Source: CAZUTK01 sp964623265 (GTDB taxonomy: Bacteria; Electryoneota; B3-LCP). From it: a DNA stretch of 35,065 nt. Below are positions 16,163-25,087 of this stretch, piece by piece. The stretch lies in contig CAZUTK010000025.1 in NCBI GenBank assembly GCA_964623265.1, positions 1 to 35,065 on the forward strand. Reading direction: 5' to 3'. Made by a program: the position numbers and the translations under genes. Below the pieces are notes generated by a model. It worked only from the letters and a program-made list of their open reading frames with translations. It did no database searches and was not told the DNA's origin. Position 1 is the stretch's first letter. The number at the start of each line of letters is the position of its first letter.

Positions 16163-19100
16163 TTAATCCGCGTCCTGCGTGAAGGTCACTGTGATGGGCT
16201 GCGATGTGATTTCCGGATATTCCAGCACCCGGCAGGTCACTTGTGCTGTGTTCTCAATGGCGCCGGGATCGGGGAACGCCTGCTGCCGAGTAGTGATCAG
16301 CCAGAGCGTGGCATATCCGGTCGGATCGTAGGGTTCGCCGGGGAATCCTCCCGGACCGGTGACTTTTCGATCCGTCCAGTATTGCGCCGGGCCGTTGGAG
16401 TAGTAGTTAAAATTACCCTTCGTGGAGGTGAACACGATCGTGGCGTTGTTGATGGCGATGCCGTGGTCATCCACCAGCAGAGTGATGCATTCCATTTGCG
16501 CCGGTTCGGTCGTCGTGTGGCCATAGGGCGGATGATCGAAGTTCCAGGCTATAGGCGTCACGATCAGGCTCAAGGTGCCGCCTGCCAGCGGCAGGCGATA
16601 TTGAGTGGATCCTATGACGGAGTCCTCGTCCACCATACAGTAGGCGTAAATGCCGACCGTGTCGAACGTGGACGGGCTGTGATAGCTCAGGGTCGTGAAG
16701 GCGATGCCGTGATAGCCGGTGTTGTTCCAATTCGGATTGCCGGTCCAAGCTTCGCCGACGATTTGCGCGGTCGTTTCCGGGATGACGTAGAAATGCACTG
16801 CGGTGCTGTCCACGACTTGGTTTCCGTATTGATCCAAAACCAGCGCGGAGACCTGGACCTGCCAGACATCACCGCCGCCGTTGCGGATTTCCGCCGTGCT
16901 GGCGGGCGGTTCCACGTTGATAAAGCTCGGCGGTCCGGCAACGATGGTCACCAGCGACGCCTGCGCGGAGATCTCAGCGCCTTCGTTATTGAAAGTCCAG
17001 GCTTTGATAGTCACGGGTCCGGAGTTGGTGCCGGCGTTCAGGGCGACCGTGGCAACGCCTGCGCTGGTATGCGTAGAGTCTTCGATGCCGTGATTGTTGA
17101 TGTTGACGCCACCGCCGGGGAAGCCGTTGTTCTGAATGCGGAAGTGCACCATCACATCGCTGCTGACCAAGTTCCCCGCCGCATCCCGAACATAAGCGCG
17201 GATTTGGGTTTGGTAGATTCCGCCGGTGCCGAAGACCTGGATGAAAGTCGTATCCGCGCCCAGACCGATTTGACTGGGGGTGGAAGGAACGATGCTGACC
17301 AAAATGGAGTCGGTGATGTTATTGATGCGGGCTTTGACCCAGGCGTTGCCGGCGTTTGTGCTGGGGGAAAGATAGCTGGTCGCCACGCCGTTCACCGTGA
17401 GCGCCTGCAACGGATTCAGGCTGCCGAGTGTCGTTTCAAACAACACACCCAGCCCATCTCCAACCAGATTCCCCGTGGTGTCCTTAATCGTAGCTTCGAT
17501 CAAAGATACGTTCAAGCTGTTTACCGGAAGCGTGGATGGCGTCGCCGTCAGATCTATGTTATTGGGCGGACCTGCGTGCAATTGGATGATGAACGGATTG
17601 GAATACATCCCTTCGGACATCGCAAACAGAGAATCCACGCCGACTCCTGAACCGGCACGATAATAGACGCTCGCCTTGCCCGCGGAGGTTACAGGTGCAA
17701 ACGGCGCCGTGTAGCTGCCGATGTTATTTCCGCCGAGGAGGAAGTTGACCGTGGTGCCGGCGGGCGCGAGAGCGTTGTTCTCCAGGTATACGGTGGCATC
17801 CACTTTCGTGGAATCGGTGCCGTTGGCAGTCAGTGAATTCGAAGCTGCGTATAGGACGATGTGATCCACGGTGCGCCGCGGAGCAATCATGACATGCACT
17901 GTATCTGCGATGTTCAGCGGTGTGTACTTCGCGATAATCGTGGCGGAATCAGGGAAGCTCTGCGTGCCGATATCCTGGAATACGGCGCGAGCCTGACCGG
18001 TGGAATCCGTTAAAACCGGCGAATTGATCGTGCCGTAATCCGAGGTGAAGATGATCGAAGCATCGCGGATCGCTTGGTTGGAGGCGTCTTTCAAAAGCGC
18101 AGTCAGGTTTGCGGTCGTAATTCCATTATCGGCGTAGATGATGTTTGTATCCGTGACCAGAATCAGAGATCCGTTGGAAGATGCCGTCGGCGAGACGTTC
18201 ACGGTGCAGGTATCGCTTAGGTTTCCGATCACCGCCCAGACTTTAGCGATGCCGTAAGTATTCGGCAGGGAGGTGTAGTAAACCGATTTTCTCCCCGTAG
18301 AATCCGTGACGCCTGAACTGGAGTTCAGCAGCCCCAAATTCGTTGCGAAGCTGATCGGGACGCCCGGAATTCCGACATTGTTGGGATCATAAACCGCCGC
18401 CGTAATCAATGAGGATCCGATGGTGTCGGCAGGCACCGAAAGCACCGACGGGTACGCTGATACAATTAAATTATTGAGCTGTTGATCTATCGGGAAGACC
18501 CAGAACGTATCCACGTCGGATATAACGTACACGTTGTCCGGTGTGGGGGGGATGGATGGCGTGGATCCTTTCTTCACACCCAGACCGGAGACCAGCACGT
18601 CTCCCGTCTTCAAACTCGGCCAAGTCACCGGATCATCCCCAATAAATCCATCCGCCGTATCCGGCAGCGATGTATAAACGGACGCTGTCACCAAGCCTAT
18701 TCCGAACTGCTGATTCGTGTGCAGGTAAGTGACCACGGTGCCGGAATTATTGGTAGTATCCACGAACGAGATGACCCCTAAGGTCGTCGCCAGATTGACG
18801 TGAATTCCAGGGATTCCCACGCCCAACGAGTCGAACACCCTGATGGTGGCTTTGACGGAATCATCCGTTCCGTCTGCGAGATACAGGATGGAAGGGCTTA
18901 AGAATACGTTGATGCTGCTGGCTAAACCCGTCAGGGGGTAAACGCCGATGGTCGTCGTGCCGGTTTTCGTCACACCGCTCAGTGTGACGGATGCGGTGAT
19001 GTTTGCCAGCCCGAATTGCCCCAGTGAATTGAAAGTCACGGAGACTTTTCCGTCAATATCCGTCGAATCCAGAGTGCTGGTGATGGATCCGATCGCCGGG

Positions 19101-19354
19101 GTGGTGAAACGAACGGCAACATAGGGAATGGCGGTTCCAGCAGTATCCGTCACTATGGCGGTGATTGTGGTGGACACATTGGTGCCGGGCACGGAGAACA
19201 ATTGTTGGTTCTGCGCCGTCAGTGAAATGTTGCCGACCGGTCCGGAGGGTCCGGAAGGTCCGGGTCCAGTGGATGATTTCTGTTCACAATTGACCAGGAC
19301 GAACGCTGTCGCCATGAGTAACAATCCCCCGATGAGATTGCGCATTTGTTTCAT
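16163..19354 (-). CDS. Large lipoprotein of about nine Ig-like (invasin/Big-type) domains
   Basis: The 1063 residues start with a lipoprotein signal (LVNC, Cys23; Asn at -1 is less common than Gly or Ala). A short Gly-Pro-Ser linker follows at about 30-41. The rest is roughly nine beta-sandwich repeats of 95-140 residues with the recurring pattern of invasin or bacterial Ig-like domains: strand VxAxVxDxxG, then GxPV/I, then DSTG, then strand AxV. Boundaries are near 42, 143, 290, 393, 496, 599, 696, 812 and 928. The repeats are diverged, so recent duplication is not evident. The last repeats are longer and end in TFTQDAD with no membrane segment. It is likely a rod-like surface or periplasmic adhesin-type protein. 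A strong GGAGGT ribosome-binding sequence sits four bases before the ATG. Confidence 0.88.
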   Translation of the reverse strand: MKQMRNLIGGLLLMATAFVLVNCEQKSSTGPGPSGPSGPVGNISLTAQNQQLFSVPGTNVSTTITAIVTDTAGTAIPYVAVRFTTPAIGSITSTLDSTDIDGKVSVTFNSLGQFGLANITASVTLSGVTKTGTTTIGVYPLTGLASSINVFLSPSILYLADGTDDSVKATIRVFDSLGVGIPGIHVNLATTLGVISFVDTTNNSGTVVTYLHTNQQFGIGLVTASVYTSLPDTADGFIGDDPVTWPSLKTGDVLVSGLGVKKGSTPSIPPTPDNVYVISDVDTFWVFPIDQQLNNLIVSAYPSVLSVPADTIGSSLITAAVYDPNNVGIPGVPISFATNLGLLNSSSGVTDSTGRKSVYYTSLPNTYGIAKVWAVIGNLSDTCTVNVSPTASSNGSLILVTDTNIIYADNGITTANLTALLKDASNQAIRDASIIFTSDYGTINSPVLTDSTGQARAVFQDIGTQSFPDSATIIAKYTPLNIADTVHVMIAPRRTVDHIVLYAASNSLTANGTDSTKVDATVYLENNALAPAGTTVNFLLGGNNIGSYTAPFAPVTSAGKASVYYRAGSGVGVDSLFAMSEGMYSNPFIIQLHAGPPNNIDLTATPSTLPVNSLNVSLIEATIKDTTGNLVGDGLGVLFETTLGSLNPLQALTVNGVATSYLSPSTNAGNAWVKARINNITDSILVSIVPSTPSQIGLGADTTFIQVFGTGGIYQTQIRAYVRDAAGNLVSSDVMVHFRIQNNGFPGGGVNINNHGIEDSTHTSAGVATVALNAGTNSGPVTIKAWTFNNEGAEISAQASLVTIVAGPPSFINVEPPASTAEIRNGGGDVWQVQVSALVLDQYGNQVVDSTAVHFYVIPETTAQIVGEAWTGNPNWNNTGYHGIAFTTLSYHSPSTFDTVGIYAYCMVDEDSVIGSTQYRLPLAGGTLSLIVTPIAWNFDHPPYGHTTTEPAQMECITLLVDDHGIAINNATIVFTSTKGNFNYYSNGPAQYWTDRKVTGPGGFPGEPYDPTGYATLWLITTRQQAFPDPGAIENTAQVTCRVLEYPEITSQPITVTFTQDAD

Positions 19355-19501
19355 TCTACCTCCGCCTCGGTTCCCCGTGTAGTGTTTTCAGGAATGGATT
19401 TGATTCTCAACGCCAAACGCAAAGAATGTTTTGTAAGAGCCATATAAACAAATGACTATACAGAAATCCGCGCATTTGCGAAAGAATGGGCGGCATATTT
19501 A

Positions 19502-19530
19502 AATATACTGATCATAAAAAATAAATGCAA
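19502..19530 (-). promoter_or_regulatory. Possible promoter of the Ig-repeat lipoprotein gene
   Basis: On the minus strand TTGCAT (19530-19525), a 17-base spacer and TATATT (19507-19502) lie 150 bases upstream of the start. The -10 box is good but the -35 box is weak. The 19355-19584 gap otherwise shows only AT-rich sequence and the ribosome-binding site. Confidence 0.35.
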
Positions 19531-19584
19531 GAACTATTCCAAACGATTTTACATAAGCAATCGAAAACCAATCCGGACTGCCTT

Positions 19585-21132
19585 TCATTTGAGGATTGGC
19601 TCACGTTGCTCCCCTTCGCATGTGATCCGGATGGCGGCGGTTCCTGCGGTTGGGCAGCGGGTTTCGCAGATTCCGCAGCCGATGCAAAGGTCGCGGTCCA
19701 CGTAGGGTAGCTTCACCTGAGACGCCGTTCGGTTCGTCAGTTCCACATCCGCGATGCGAAATTGTATCGCTTTACGCGGCAGCGGGCAGTGTTCTTCGCA
19801 GACAATGCATTCTTCGCCTCGTTCCCAGGGGATGCAGCGGGATCGGTCAATGTACGCCAGCCCGATCACTTTTCGCTTCTTGGTCTCTTCATCCAGCGGC
19901 TTGATGGCGCCGGACGGGCATACCTGTCCGCACAAGGTGCAGGAATATTCGCAGTAACCCCGCCTCATATCGGCTCGCGGCGTCCAGAATTTCGCAATGC
20001 CGTATTCAAATCCGGCGGGCTGCAGACAGCCGCCGGTGGTCGAACAGGCTTTCACGCAGGCTTCGCATCGCAGGCAGAGGTCGAGAAACTGCTCTTCATT
20101 TACTGCGCCTGGCGGGCGGATCAGGAAACCGTCTGCGGATTTCGCCGTAAGCTGCGTCTTCCAGATGGCTCCGAACGCAGCCGCCCCTGCGATCGTCCCT
20201 AGCATCCGCCTGCGTCCAGGGTTCAAGGTTTCTCGTTGTCCTTTGCGCCGGTTCCAGGTAAAAACTGTCGCATCTGCTTCGCACCAATCCGAGCACTCGA
20301 GGCAGAGGATGCATTCCTCGCGGTGCGTTCCGATGAAGTCATCTGCTATGGCGTGCATCCTGCATTCTTCCGCGCAGAGAGCGCACGATGTGCACGACTT
20401 TTCATCCACCCGGCGCCCGAACGGCGAAAAGCGGGATATTATGCCCAATAGCGCTCCCAGGGGGCAGAGCACTCGGCACCAGTACCGACGGCCGAAATGA
20501 TCCAACAACAGAATGCCGATGAAGATGGCAGTAGTCGTCAAGATCAAGGTGGTCTGCAGAGGATTCAGAGGTAAAAGCCAGCCTTGAAAGAAACGCCAGA
20601 GAGCGTCGGAGATGCCTTCGGTGAGGGTGTTTCCGTAACCTGCTCCAACCAGTCCGTTCACGCTCCAAACCGCGATGGGGAAAAGCGACAGAGTGAGTGT
20701 TCGGGTCAGGATCACCAGTGGATCCAGCAGCCAAACCGCTTGGATGGAAATCAGCGACAGGACGATGATGCCTGCGAGTACGGCGTATTTCCATCGTCTC
20801 TCGCCGCGCCGCTTTCCGGCGGGGAAAAGCCGGTTGCGCAAGTCGAGCGCCGTCCCCAGCGGGCAGATCCAGCCGCAGAAACTGCGCCCCAGAGCGAATG
20901 ACAATATCAGGATTGCCGCGGATAGAAAAAATGCTCGAACGAGGATCCGACCGGAAAGCATTACCGCTATGCCGGCGAGCGGGTCAAGACGGAGAAAAAG
21001 GTTTGCTGGAACAGCCTGTTGCAGGGGATCACGGATGGAGAAAAAAAGGAAGATGAACGCGAGGAGTGAAAGAATCTGGCTGAATCGCCGCAGTTGAATG
21101 GCTTTGATTCGATACCTCGGAAAAACTCTCAT
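19585..21132 (-). CDS. NapH/NapG-like membrane polyferredoxin (six 4Fe-4S motifs)
   Basis: A 515-residue redox protein. Residues 1-240 are a NapH/NosR-type membrane part with several hydrophobic helices and two CxxxCP motifs (FCGWICPLG at 85-93, CRVLCPLG at 219-226). Ferredoxin motifs follow at Cys247/250/253/257, Cys274/277/280/284, Cys353/356/359/363, Cys394/398/401/405, Cys433/442/445/449 and Cys483/486/489/493, enough for six clusters. Between the second and third lies GRRRMLGTIAGAAAFGA (306-322), which resembles a twin-arginine signal, as though a NapG-like exported ferredoxin had been fused behind NapH. The gene lies 20 bases after the stop of a DUF362 protein. It probably carries electrons across or along the inner membrane, but donor and acceptor are unknown. 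Confidence 0.9.
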   Translation of the reverse strand: MRVFPRYRIKAIQLRRFSQILSLLAFIFLFFSIRDPLQQAVPANLFLRLDPLAGIAVMLSGRILVRAFFLSAAILILSFALGRSFCGWICPLGTALDLRNRLFPAGKRRGERRWKYAVLAGIIVLSLISIQAVWLLDPLVILTRTLTLSLFPIAVWSVNGLVGAGYGNTLTEGISDALWRFFQGWLLPLNPLQTTLILTTTAIFIGILLLDHFGRRYWCRVLCPLGALLGIISRFSPFGRRVDEKSCTSCALCAEECRMHAIADDFIGTHREECILCLECSDWCEADATVFTWNRRKGQRETLNPGRRRMLGTIAGAAAFGAIWKTQLTAKSADGFLIRPPGAVNEEQFLDLCLRCEACVKACSTTGGCLQPAGFEYGIAKFWTPRADMRRGYCEYSCTLCGQVCPSGAIKPLDEETKKRKVIGLAYIDRSRCIPWERGEECIVCEEHCPLPRKAIQFRIADVELTNRTASQVKLPYVDRDLCIGCGICETRCPTAGTAAIRITCEGEQREPILK

Positions 21133-21152
21133 TTTGTCACAAGACTCGTTCT

Positions 21153-22101
21153 TCAGCTCAGCGTGATCTCTCGAAATCCGGGTGGTCTCGTGAATTCCCC
21201 GAATCCGCGGCGTCTGGCTTCCCGCAGATAATCCAAATCCTCCGGGTTCATGCCGAAGAGTCGAGCGCCTTCCGCATCCACTTCGACAAGGTTATACCCT
21301 GCGATCAGGGTGTCCATGATTTTCACATCATCGAGGCTGCCGCCGGTCGGACCGTTGCGCAGCAACACTCGNNNNNNNNNNATCTATGATGGTGATTTCC
21401 GGGAGGATGGCACCGCAGATATCCACAATCTTCTGCTCGAAACCATTGTGCAGCGTCGACCGGTTTCCCCCCATAACTCCCATCAGATTTTTCCATCCCA
21501 TCGTCAGACCGGCGAGGGAATGATGCTTTAGAATGGGCATGTTGATGCGCAAATCCGCATTTATGTAGTCGCGGTAAATAAGCCAACTGTTCACTCGCTT
21601 TCCATCGGGCAAAGGCGTTTCGTCGAATTTGTTCGCATTGACATAGGAGACTTCTGCCCCGGCATCCCGCGCCGCCTTTTCGATGCCGCTGCGGCTGTAG
21701 CAGCGCTGCGCTGCATTGCAGGTGGAGTCAAAAACCTGAACTCGGGCACCGCAAGTCTTCAAAATCCTGACTGTGGCGCCGACCAATTCCGGATCCGTGT
21801 TCGCGGCCTGTTCCGGCGTTCGGTCCCATCCGATGTTCGGCTTGACAACTACCGATTTATTCCGTAATTCAAAACGATCCAGAACCCTCAGCGCTTGGAA
21901 GGCGGCTTGAATCGCTTCCGCAGCCGTTCCTCCGCGGACAACCACCAACGTCGTTTCCGAGGCGGATGAGGCGAAAATTCCTTTCCACGGGAACAGCAAT
22001 GACGTCGCCCCCGCCAAGGAAAAACCGATGAAGTCACGGCGATTCAATGGATGGCTTGCTTTCGGGGACGAATTCATATCGTTCGGTGCATTTTGCCTCA
22101 C
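21153..22101 (-). CDS. DUF362 protein with twin-arginine signal, interrupted by an assembly gap
   Basis: The start is GTG at 22101, supported by a GAGGAGG sequence eight bases upstream; an ATG at 22077 is the alternative. A twin-arginine signal (NRRDFIGFSLAG) leads the protein, so export with bound cofactor is likely. The DUF362 fold is visible from about residue 50: SVVVKPNIGW, then LKHHSLAGLTMGWKNLMG, then after the gap VLLRNGPTGG and AGYNLVEVDAEGARLFG. Ten Ns at 21372-21381 split the gene. Upstream sequence ends ATIID-like (EITIID) and downstream resumes RVLLRNG in another frame. Family spacing suggests only about two missing codons, so the frame difference reflects an arbitrary gap length rather than a mutation. 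Many DUF362 proteins carry or sit beside Fe-S proteins; here the polyferredoxin follows directly. Function is not established. Confidence 0.85.
21372..21381. other. Assembly gap of ten Ns
   Basis: Ten undetermined bases inside the DUF362 gene. Ten is not the likely true length: the two flanks are in different frames, and the family alignment calls for about two codons (six bases). Confidence 0.95.
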
Positions 22102-22182
22102 AGCAACGCCCTCCTCATTCGAAGTACGCGAAAATGGGTGATCTCTTCGGGTGCGATATAAATGTACAAAGATGGGATGGCG

Positions 22183-23130
22183 TCAGTCAAGAATTATGCC
22201 GTTGTTTTTATAAACTCGGAGAATTTCTTGAGCGACTTCCGGCAAAGAACGCGTTTCGTCTCTCTGGATCCAATGGATGCGATGATCTCGATGAAACCAG
22301 GACATTTGACGTTTGGCGAAACGCCGGGTATTGCGTTGGAACAGACGAAGCATTTCCGCCTCATCCACTTCACCCTGCAGGAAAGCGAAAACTTCTCTGT
22401 ACCCGACACTGTCTAGAGCGATGCAATTTTCCGGCGTTAATCCGGAGGAAACCAGTTGTTGGACTTCCTCAATCAGTCCGTTCTCCAACATCGTCCGGCA
22501 ACGCAGATTGATGCGGTCATAAAGCTTTTGCCGTTCCCAGTGCAGCCCCACGATGATCGGCTGGTAGGGAGGTGGATTGGATTTCTTTCGGCGCAGTTCG
22601 CTGATGGGTATACCGGTGAGATGATAGATCTCCAGCGCTCTTTCGATGCGCCGGTAATCCGACGACATTATCTTTTCGGCGCTCTCAGGGTCCACCTGCT
22701 GCAATTCATGGTAGAGCGCCGCCGTTCCTTCCCTGTCGCGCCGGTCGCGCAATCGCGCGCGGAAATCCGGATCCGCAGAGGGTCCGGTGAAAAAATCATC
22801 CGCAAGGGCGGAAATATAAAGCCCGGATCCGCCGACTACCAGAGGCGTGACCGCTTCCTGCAAAAGCTGCACGATCAAAGCGCGCGCTCGATGACCGTAT
22901 TCCCCCGCACTGAAAGTTTCTGTAGGTTCAATGCAATCCACAAAATGATGGGGGACGGCGGCGAGCTGATCCGGAGTGGGCTGAGCCGTCCCGATGCGCA
23001 TCCCCTTGTAAAGCTGCCTGGAATCAGCCGAGATGATCTGCGCTTTCCATTCGCGCGCGATCCATATAGCCAGTTCGGTTTTTCCGGAAGCGGTCGGTCC
23101 CACCAGAAAGGGGACTTTCTTGAGGATCAA
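22183..23130 (-). CDS. miaA: tRNA dimethylallyltransferase MiaA
   Basis: A cytosolic enzyme that adds a dimethylallyl group from DMAPP to N6 of adenosine 37 in tRNAs reading UNN codons. The 315 residues match the usual length. Visible are the P-loop GPTASGKT at 11-18, the SADSRQLYKGMRIGTAQP segment holding the catalytic Asp and the tRNA contact, PHHFVDCIEP, and VVGGSGLYISAL. The start is TTG with an AAGGA sequence seven bases upstream. It follows mutL by 86 bases, a common pairing in Gram-negative bacteria. A TATAAT sequence at 23184-23179 in that gap could be a -10 box, but no matching -35 box is clear. Confidence 0.96.
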   Translation of the reverse strand: MILKKVPFLVGPTASGKTELAIWIAREWKAQIISADSRQLYKGMRIGTAQPTPDQLAAVPHHFVDCIEPTETFSAGEYGHRARALIVQLLQEAVTPLVVGGSGLYISALADDFFTGPSADPDFRARLRDRRDREGTAALYHELQQVDPESAEKIMSSDYRRIERALEIYHLTGIPISELRRKKSNPPPYQPIIVGLHWERQKLYDRINLRCRTMLENGLIEEVQQLVSSGLTPENCIALDSVGYREVFAFLQGEVDEAEMLRLFQRNTRRFAKRQMSWFHRDHRIHWIQRDETRSLPEVAQEILRVYKNNGIILD

Positions 23131-23192
23131 AGTGCGTTCCTTCTTTCCGCTGACGCGTATTTTTGAAAAACCTCCGGCATTATACGAACGAG

Positions 23193-23216
23193 GTTGAAAA
23201 GACCGATGGTTTCAAC
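23193..23216 (-). other. Small hairpin between mutL and miaA
   Basis: GTTGAAA (minus 23216-23210) and TTTCAAC (23199-23193) are exact complements around a 10-base loop, immediately after the mutL stop. There is no T-run, so termination is doubtful; it could stabilise the mutL end or affect processing. Confidence 0.3.
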
Positions 23217-25058
23217 TTACGCCCTCCCGAACCGTCTTTCCAATTCGGGGAGGGTGAGCTTCAGCAGAGTCGGTCTGCCATGTGGACAAGTGAATGGAAA
23301 TCGAGAGGAGAAAAGCTGGTCAATCAACGCGTTCATTTCAGTAAGTGTCAGACTTTTTCCAAACTTGATCGCCGCCCGGCAAGCGAACGCGGCTGCGATG
23401 GATTCCTGACCAGGCTGATGCAGTCGGCCGCGCTCTTTCAATTCATCCAGGATCTCCAGCACTAGACCGCTGTCGGTGTCCGAAGGGAGACCTGCGGGTA
23501 CGGCTTCCAAAACGAAGCTCCTATCCCCGAATTCGCGGATGTTGATTCCCAGCGTCTGCAAGTCAACGAGTACTTCTCTTAAACGCTCCGCATTCTCGGC
23601 ATCCAGTTCTATGATTTTTGGAAACAGCAGCAACTGTCCTCGGATGGGTCCTGCTTGGAATGCTTTCAAGGCTTTTTCGTAAAGAATGCGTTCATGCGCG
23701 GCGTGCTGATCTATGATGGCGATCCCCCCTTTGATTTCCGTAAGGATATAGCGGTTGTGCATTTGATAGACTTGTGTGCGTTCGCTTTTCGGCGTCTCTT
23801 CCTCGGCAGCGGGGGATTTGTCACCTTCCTTGTCTCTCAGCTGAGGTTGGAAGAATAATTGATAGGCTTCCTGAGAAGATCGGGAAGGGCGGGGATGATG
23901 AAATGGAGGGGGTGAGGATACGGATGAAGTGGATTGCATCTGCGCGGCAACTGTAACATCGGAGAGAATTTCACCTGTTTTCGGATCCAAGCTTTCGCCC
24001 CGACGCAGCTGGAGATCCGACATCGCCTCCAGGCCGGCTCCCTGCAGCGCGCTGCTCACACTATGCATCAGAAAGGCATAGAGATCGTTCTCTCTGACCA
24101 GCTTGACTTCCGTCTTGGCAGGGTGCACGTTGACGTCTACTTCCTGGGGAGGTATCTCGAGAAAAAGGACGTAGAAAGGAAACAACCCGCGTTCCAGAAG
24201 ATTTCCGTATGCAGAGACGATCGCGTGCCCCAACAGCCGATGCTGCACCCAGCGGCGGTTGATGAAGAGATGCTGATCGCCGCGGGATCTCCGGGCGAGT
24301 TCCGCTGCGCCGATGAATCCGGTAAGCCGCCAACCGGAATGGGTGATATCCAAGGGGAAGAGCCGGGCGCTCAACTCCTCGCTGAAGACAGCTATGATTC
24401 GATCTTTAAGGGTTTCGGGGGGGAGGCGGTAGAGGTCTTTGCCGTCCGAATTCAACGTCCAGCGGATATCAGGATAGGCGAGAGCATAGCGTTTGAAGAC
24501 ATTCAGGAGATGGCTGCTTTCCACCTGCGCGGATTTCAAGAATTTTTTACGCGCGGGAGTATTGAAAAAAATGTCCCGGATGATCAGAGTGGTTCCTTGC
24601 GGGGCTCCGATTTCTTCCAAATCCTGGATTTTTCCACCGTTCAGCCGCAACCGATGTCCGATGATCTGACCGCGGAATCTACTGGTCGCTTCGATCCTGC
24701 TGACGGAAGCGATTGCGCTCAACGCTTCGCCGCGAAAACCCAATGTCCGGATCGTTTCCAGATCCGCGACACTGGAGACTTTGCTGGTGGCATGCCTTTC
24801 AAAGGCGAGCAGAAGATCATCTTTGCTCATCCCTTCGCCGTCATCACTGACGAGAATTTCCTTCCTGCCGGCACCGGAAACAGCGACTTCGATCTGCGTT
24901 GCGCCGGCGTCCAGCGAGTTTTCGATCAACTCTTTCAGCACCGAAGCCGGTCGTTCGACGACTTCCCCCGCAGCGATCCGGTTGTATACATCTTCCGTTA
25001 GCAGGTGAATGCGGCGCTCAGGCGGGTTGCTTGAAAGATTCGCTCCTTCCTTCATCAT
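23217..25058 (-). CDS. mutL: DNA mismatch repair protein MutL (endonuclease type)
   Basis: MutL couples mismatch recognition by MutS to strand excision. The N-terminal GHKL ATPase shows ELIENSLDAGA, DDGEGM and TLGFRGEALSAIASVSR. The C-terminal domain contains DQHAAHERILYE, the DQHA(x)2E(x)4E metal-binding endonuclease motif, plus an ACRAAIKFG motif and CPHGRP near the end, so this MutL should nick DNA itself, as expected where MutH is absent. The family usually begins just before RIHLL. Starts at 25091 (TTG, overlapping the fchA stop), 25073, 25058 and 25055 are all possible, and none has a clear ribosome-binding sequence; I take 25058. No mutS is in the window. Confidence 0.95.
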   Translation of the reverse strand: MMKEGANLSSNPPERRIHLLTEDVYNRIAAGEVVERPASVLKELIENSLDAGATQIEVAVSGAGRKEILVSDDGEGMSKDDLLLAFERHATSKVSSVADLETIRTLGFRGEALSAIASVSRIEATSRFRGQIIGHRLRLNGGKIQDLEEIGAPQGTTLIIRDIFFNTPARKKFLKSAQVESSHLLNVFKRYALAYPDIRWTLNSDGKDLYRLPPETLKDRIIAVFSEELSARLFPLDITHSGWRLTGFIGAAELARRSRGDQHLFINRRWVQHRLLGHAIVSAYGNLLERGLFPFYVLFLEIPPQEVDVNVHPAKTEVKLVRENDLYAFLMHSVSSALQGAGLEAMSDLQLRRGESLDPKTGEILSDVTVAAQMQSTSSVSSPPPFHHPRPSRSSQEAYQLFFQPQLRDKEGDKSPAAEEETPKSERTQVYQMHNRYILTEIKGGIAIIDQHAAHERILYEKALKAFQAGPIRGQLLLFPKIIELDAENAERLREVLVDLQTLGINIREFGDRSFVLEAVPAGLPSDTDSGLVLEILDELKERGRLHQPGQESIAAAFACRAAIKFGKSLTLTEMNALIDQLFSSRFPFTCPHGRPTLLKLTLPELERRFGRA

Positions 25059-25087
25059 CTTGTGGTTGAGCATTAATTGCGGCAGTA

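Noticed and set aside
16241..17650. A 469-codon open frame on the plus strand
   Set aside because: It is antisense to the Ig-repeat lipoprotein, which has a lipobox, strong ribosome-binding site and clear domain repeats. The plus frame shows Arg/Asp-rich sequence without domains or a start signal.
16163..19354. Possible tandem-repeat expansion in the Ig-repeat gene
   Set aside because: The repeats are too diverged to count as recent DNA-level duplication; no long identical stretches are visible.
19569..19598. A CCAATCC/GGATTGG inverted repeat near the polyferredoxin end
   Set aside because: It spans the stop codon and coding end of the gene, has an 18-base loop and no T-run, so it is not a convincing terminator.
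21328..22101. A short reading of the DUF362 gene through the Ns, ending at 21328
   Set aside because: The tail after the Ns is out of frame because the gap length is arbitrary; the true C-terminus is in another frame and ends at 21153.
23934..25001. A 355-codon open frame on the plus strand
   Set aside because: Antisense to mutL, whose motifs are intact on the minus strand; the plus product has no recognisable fold.
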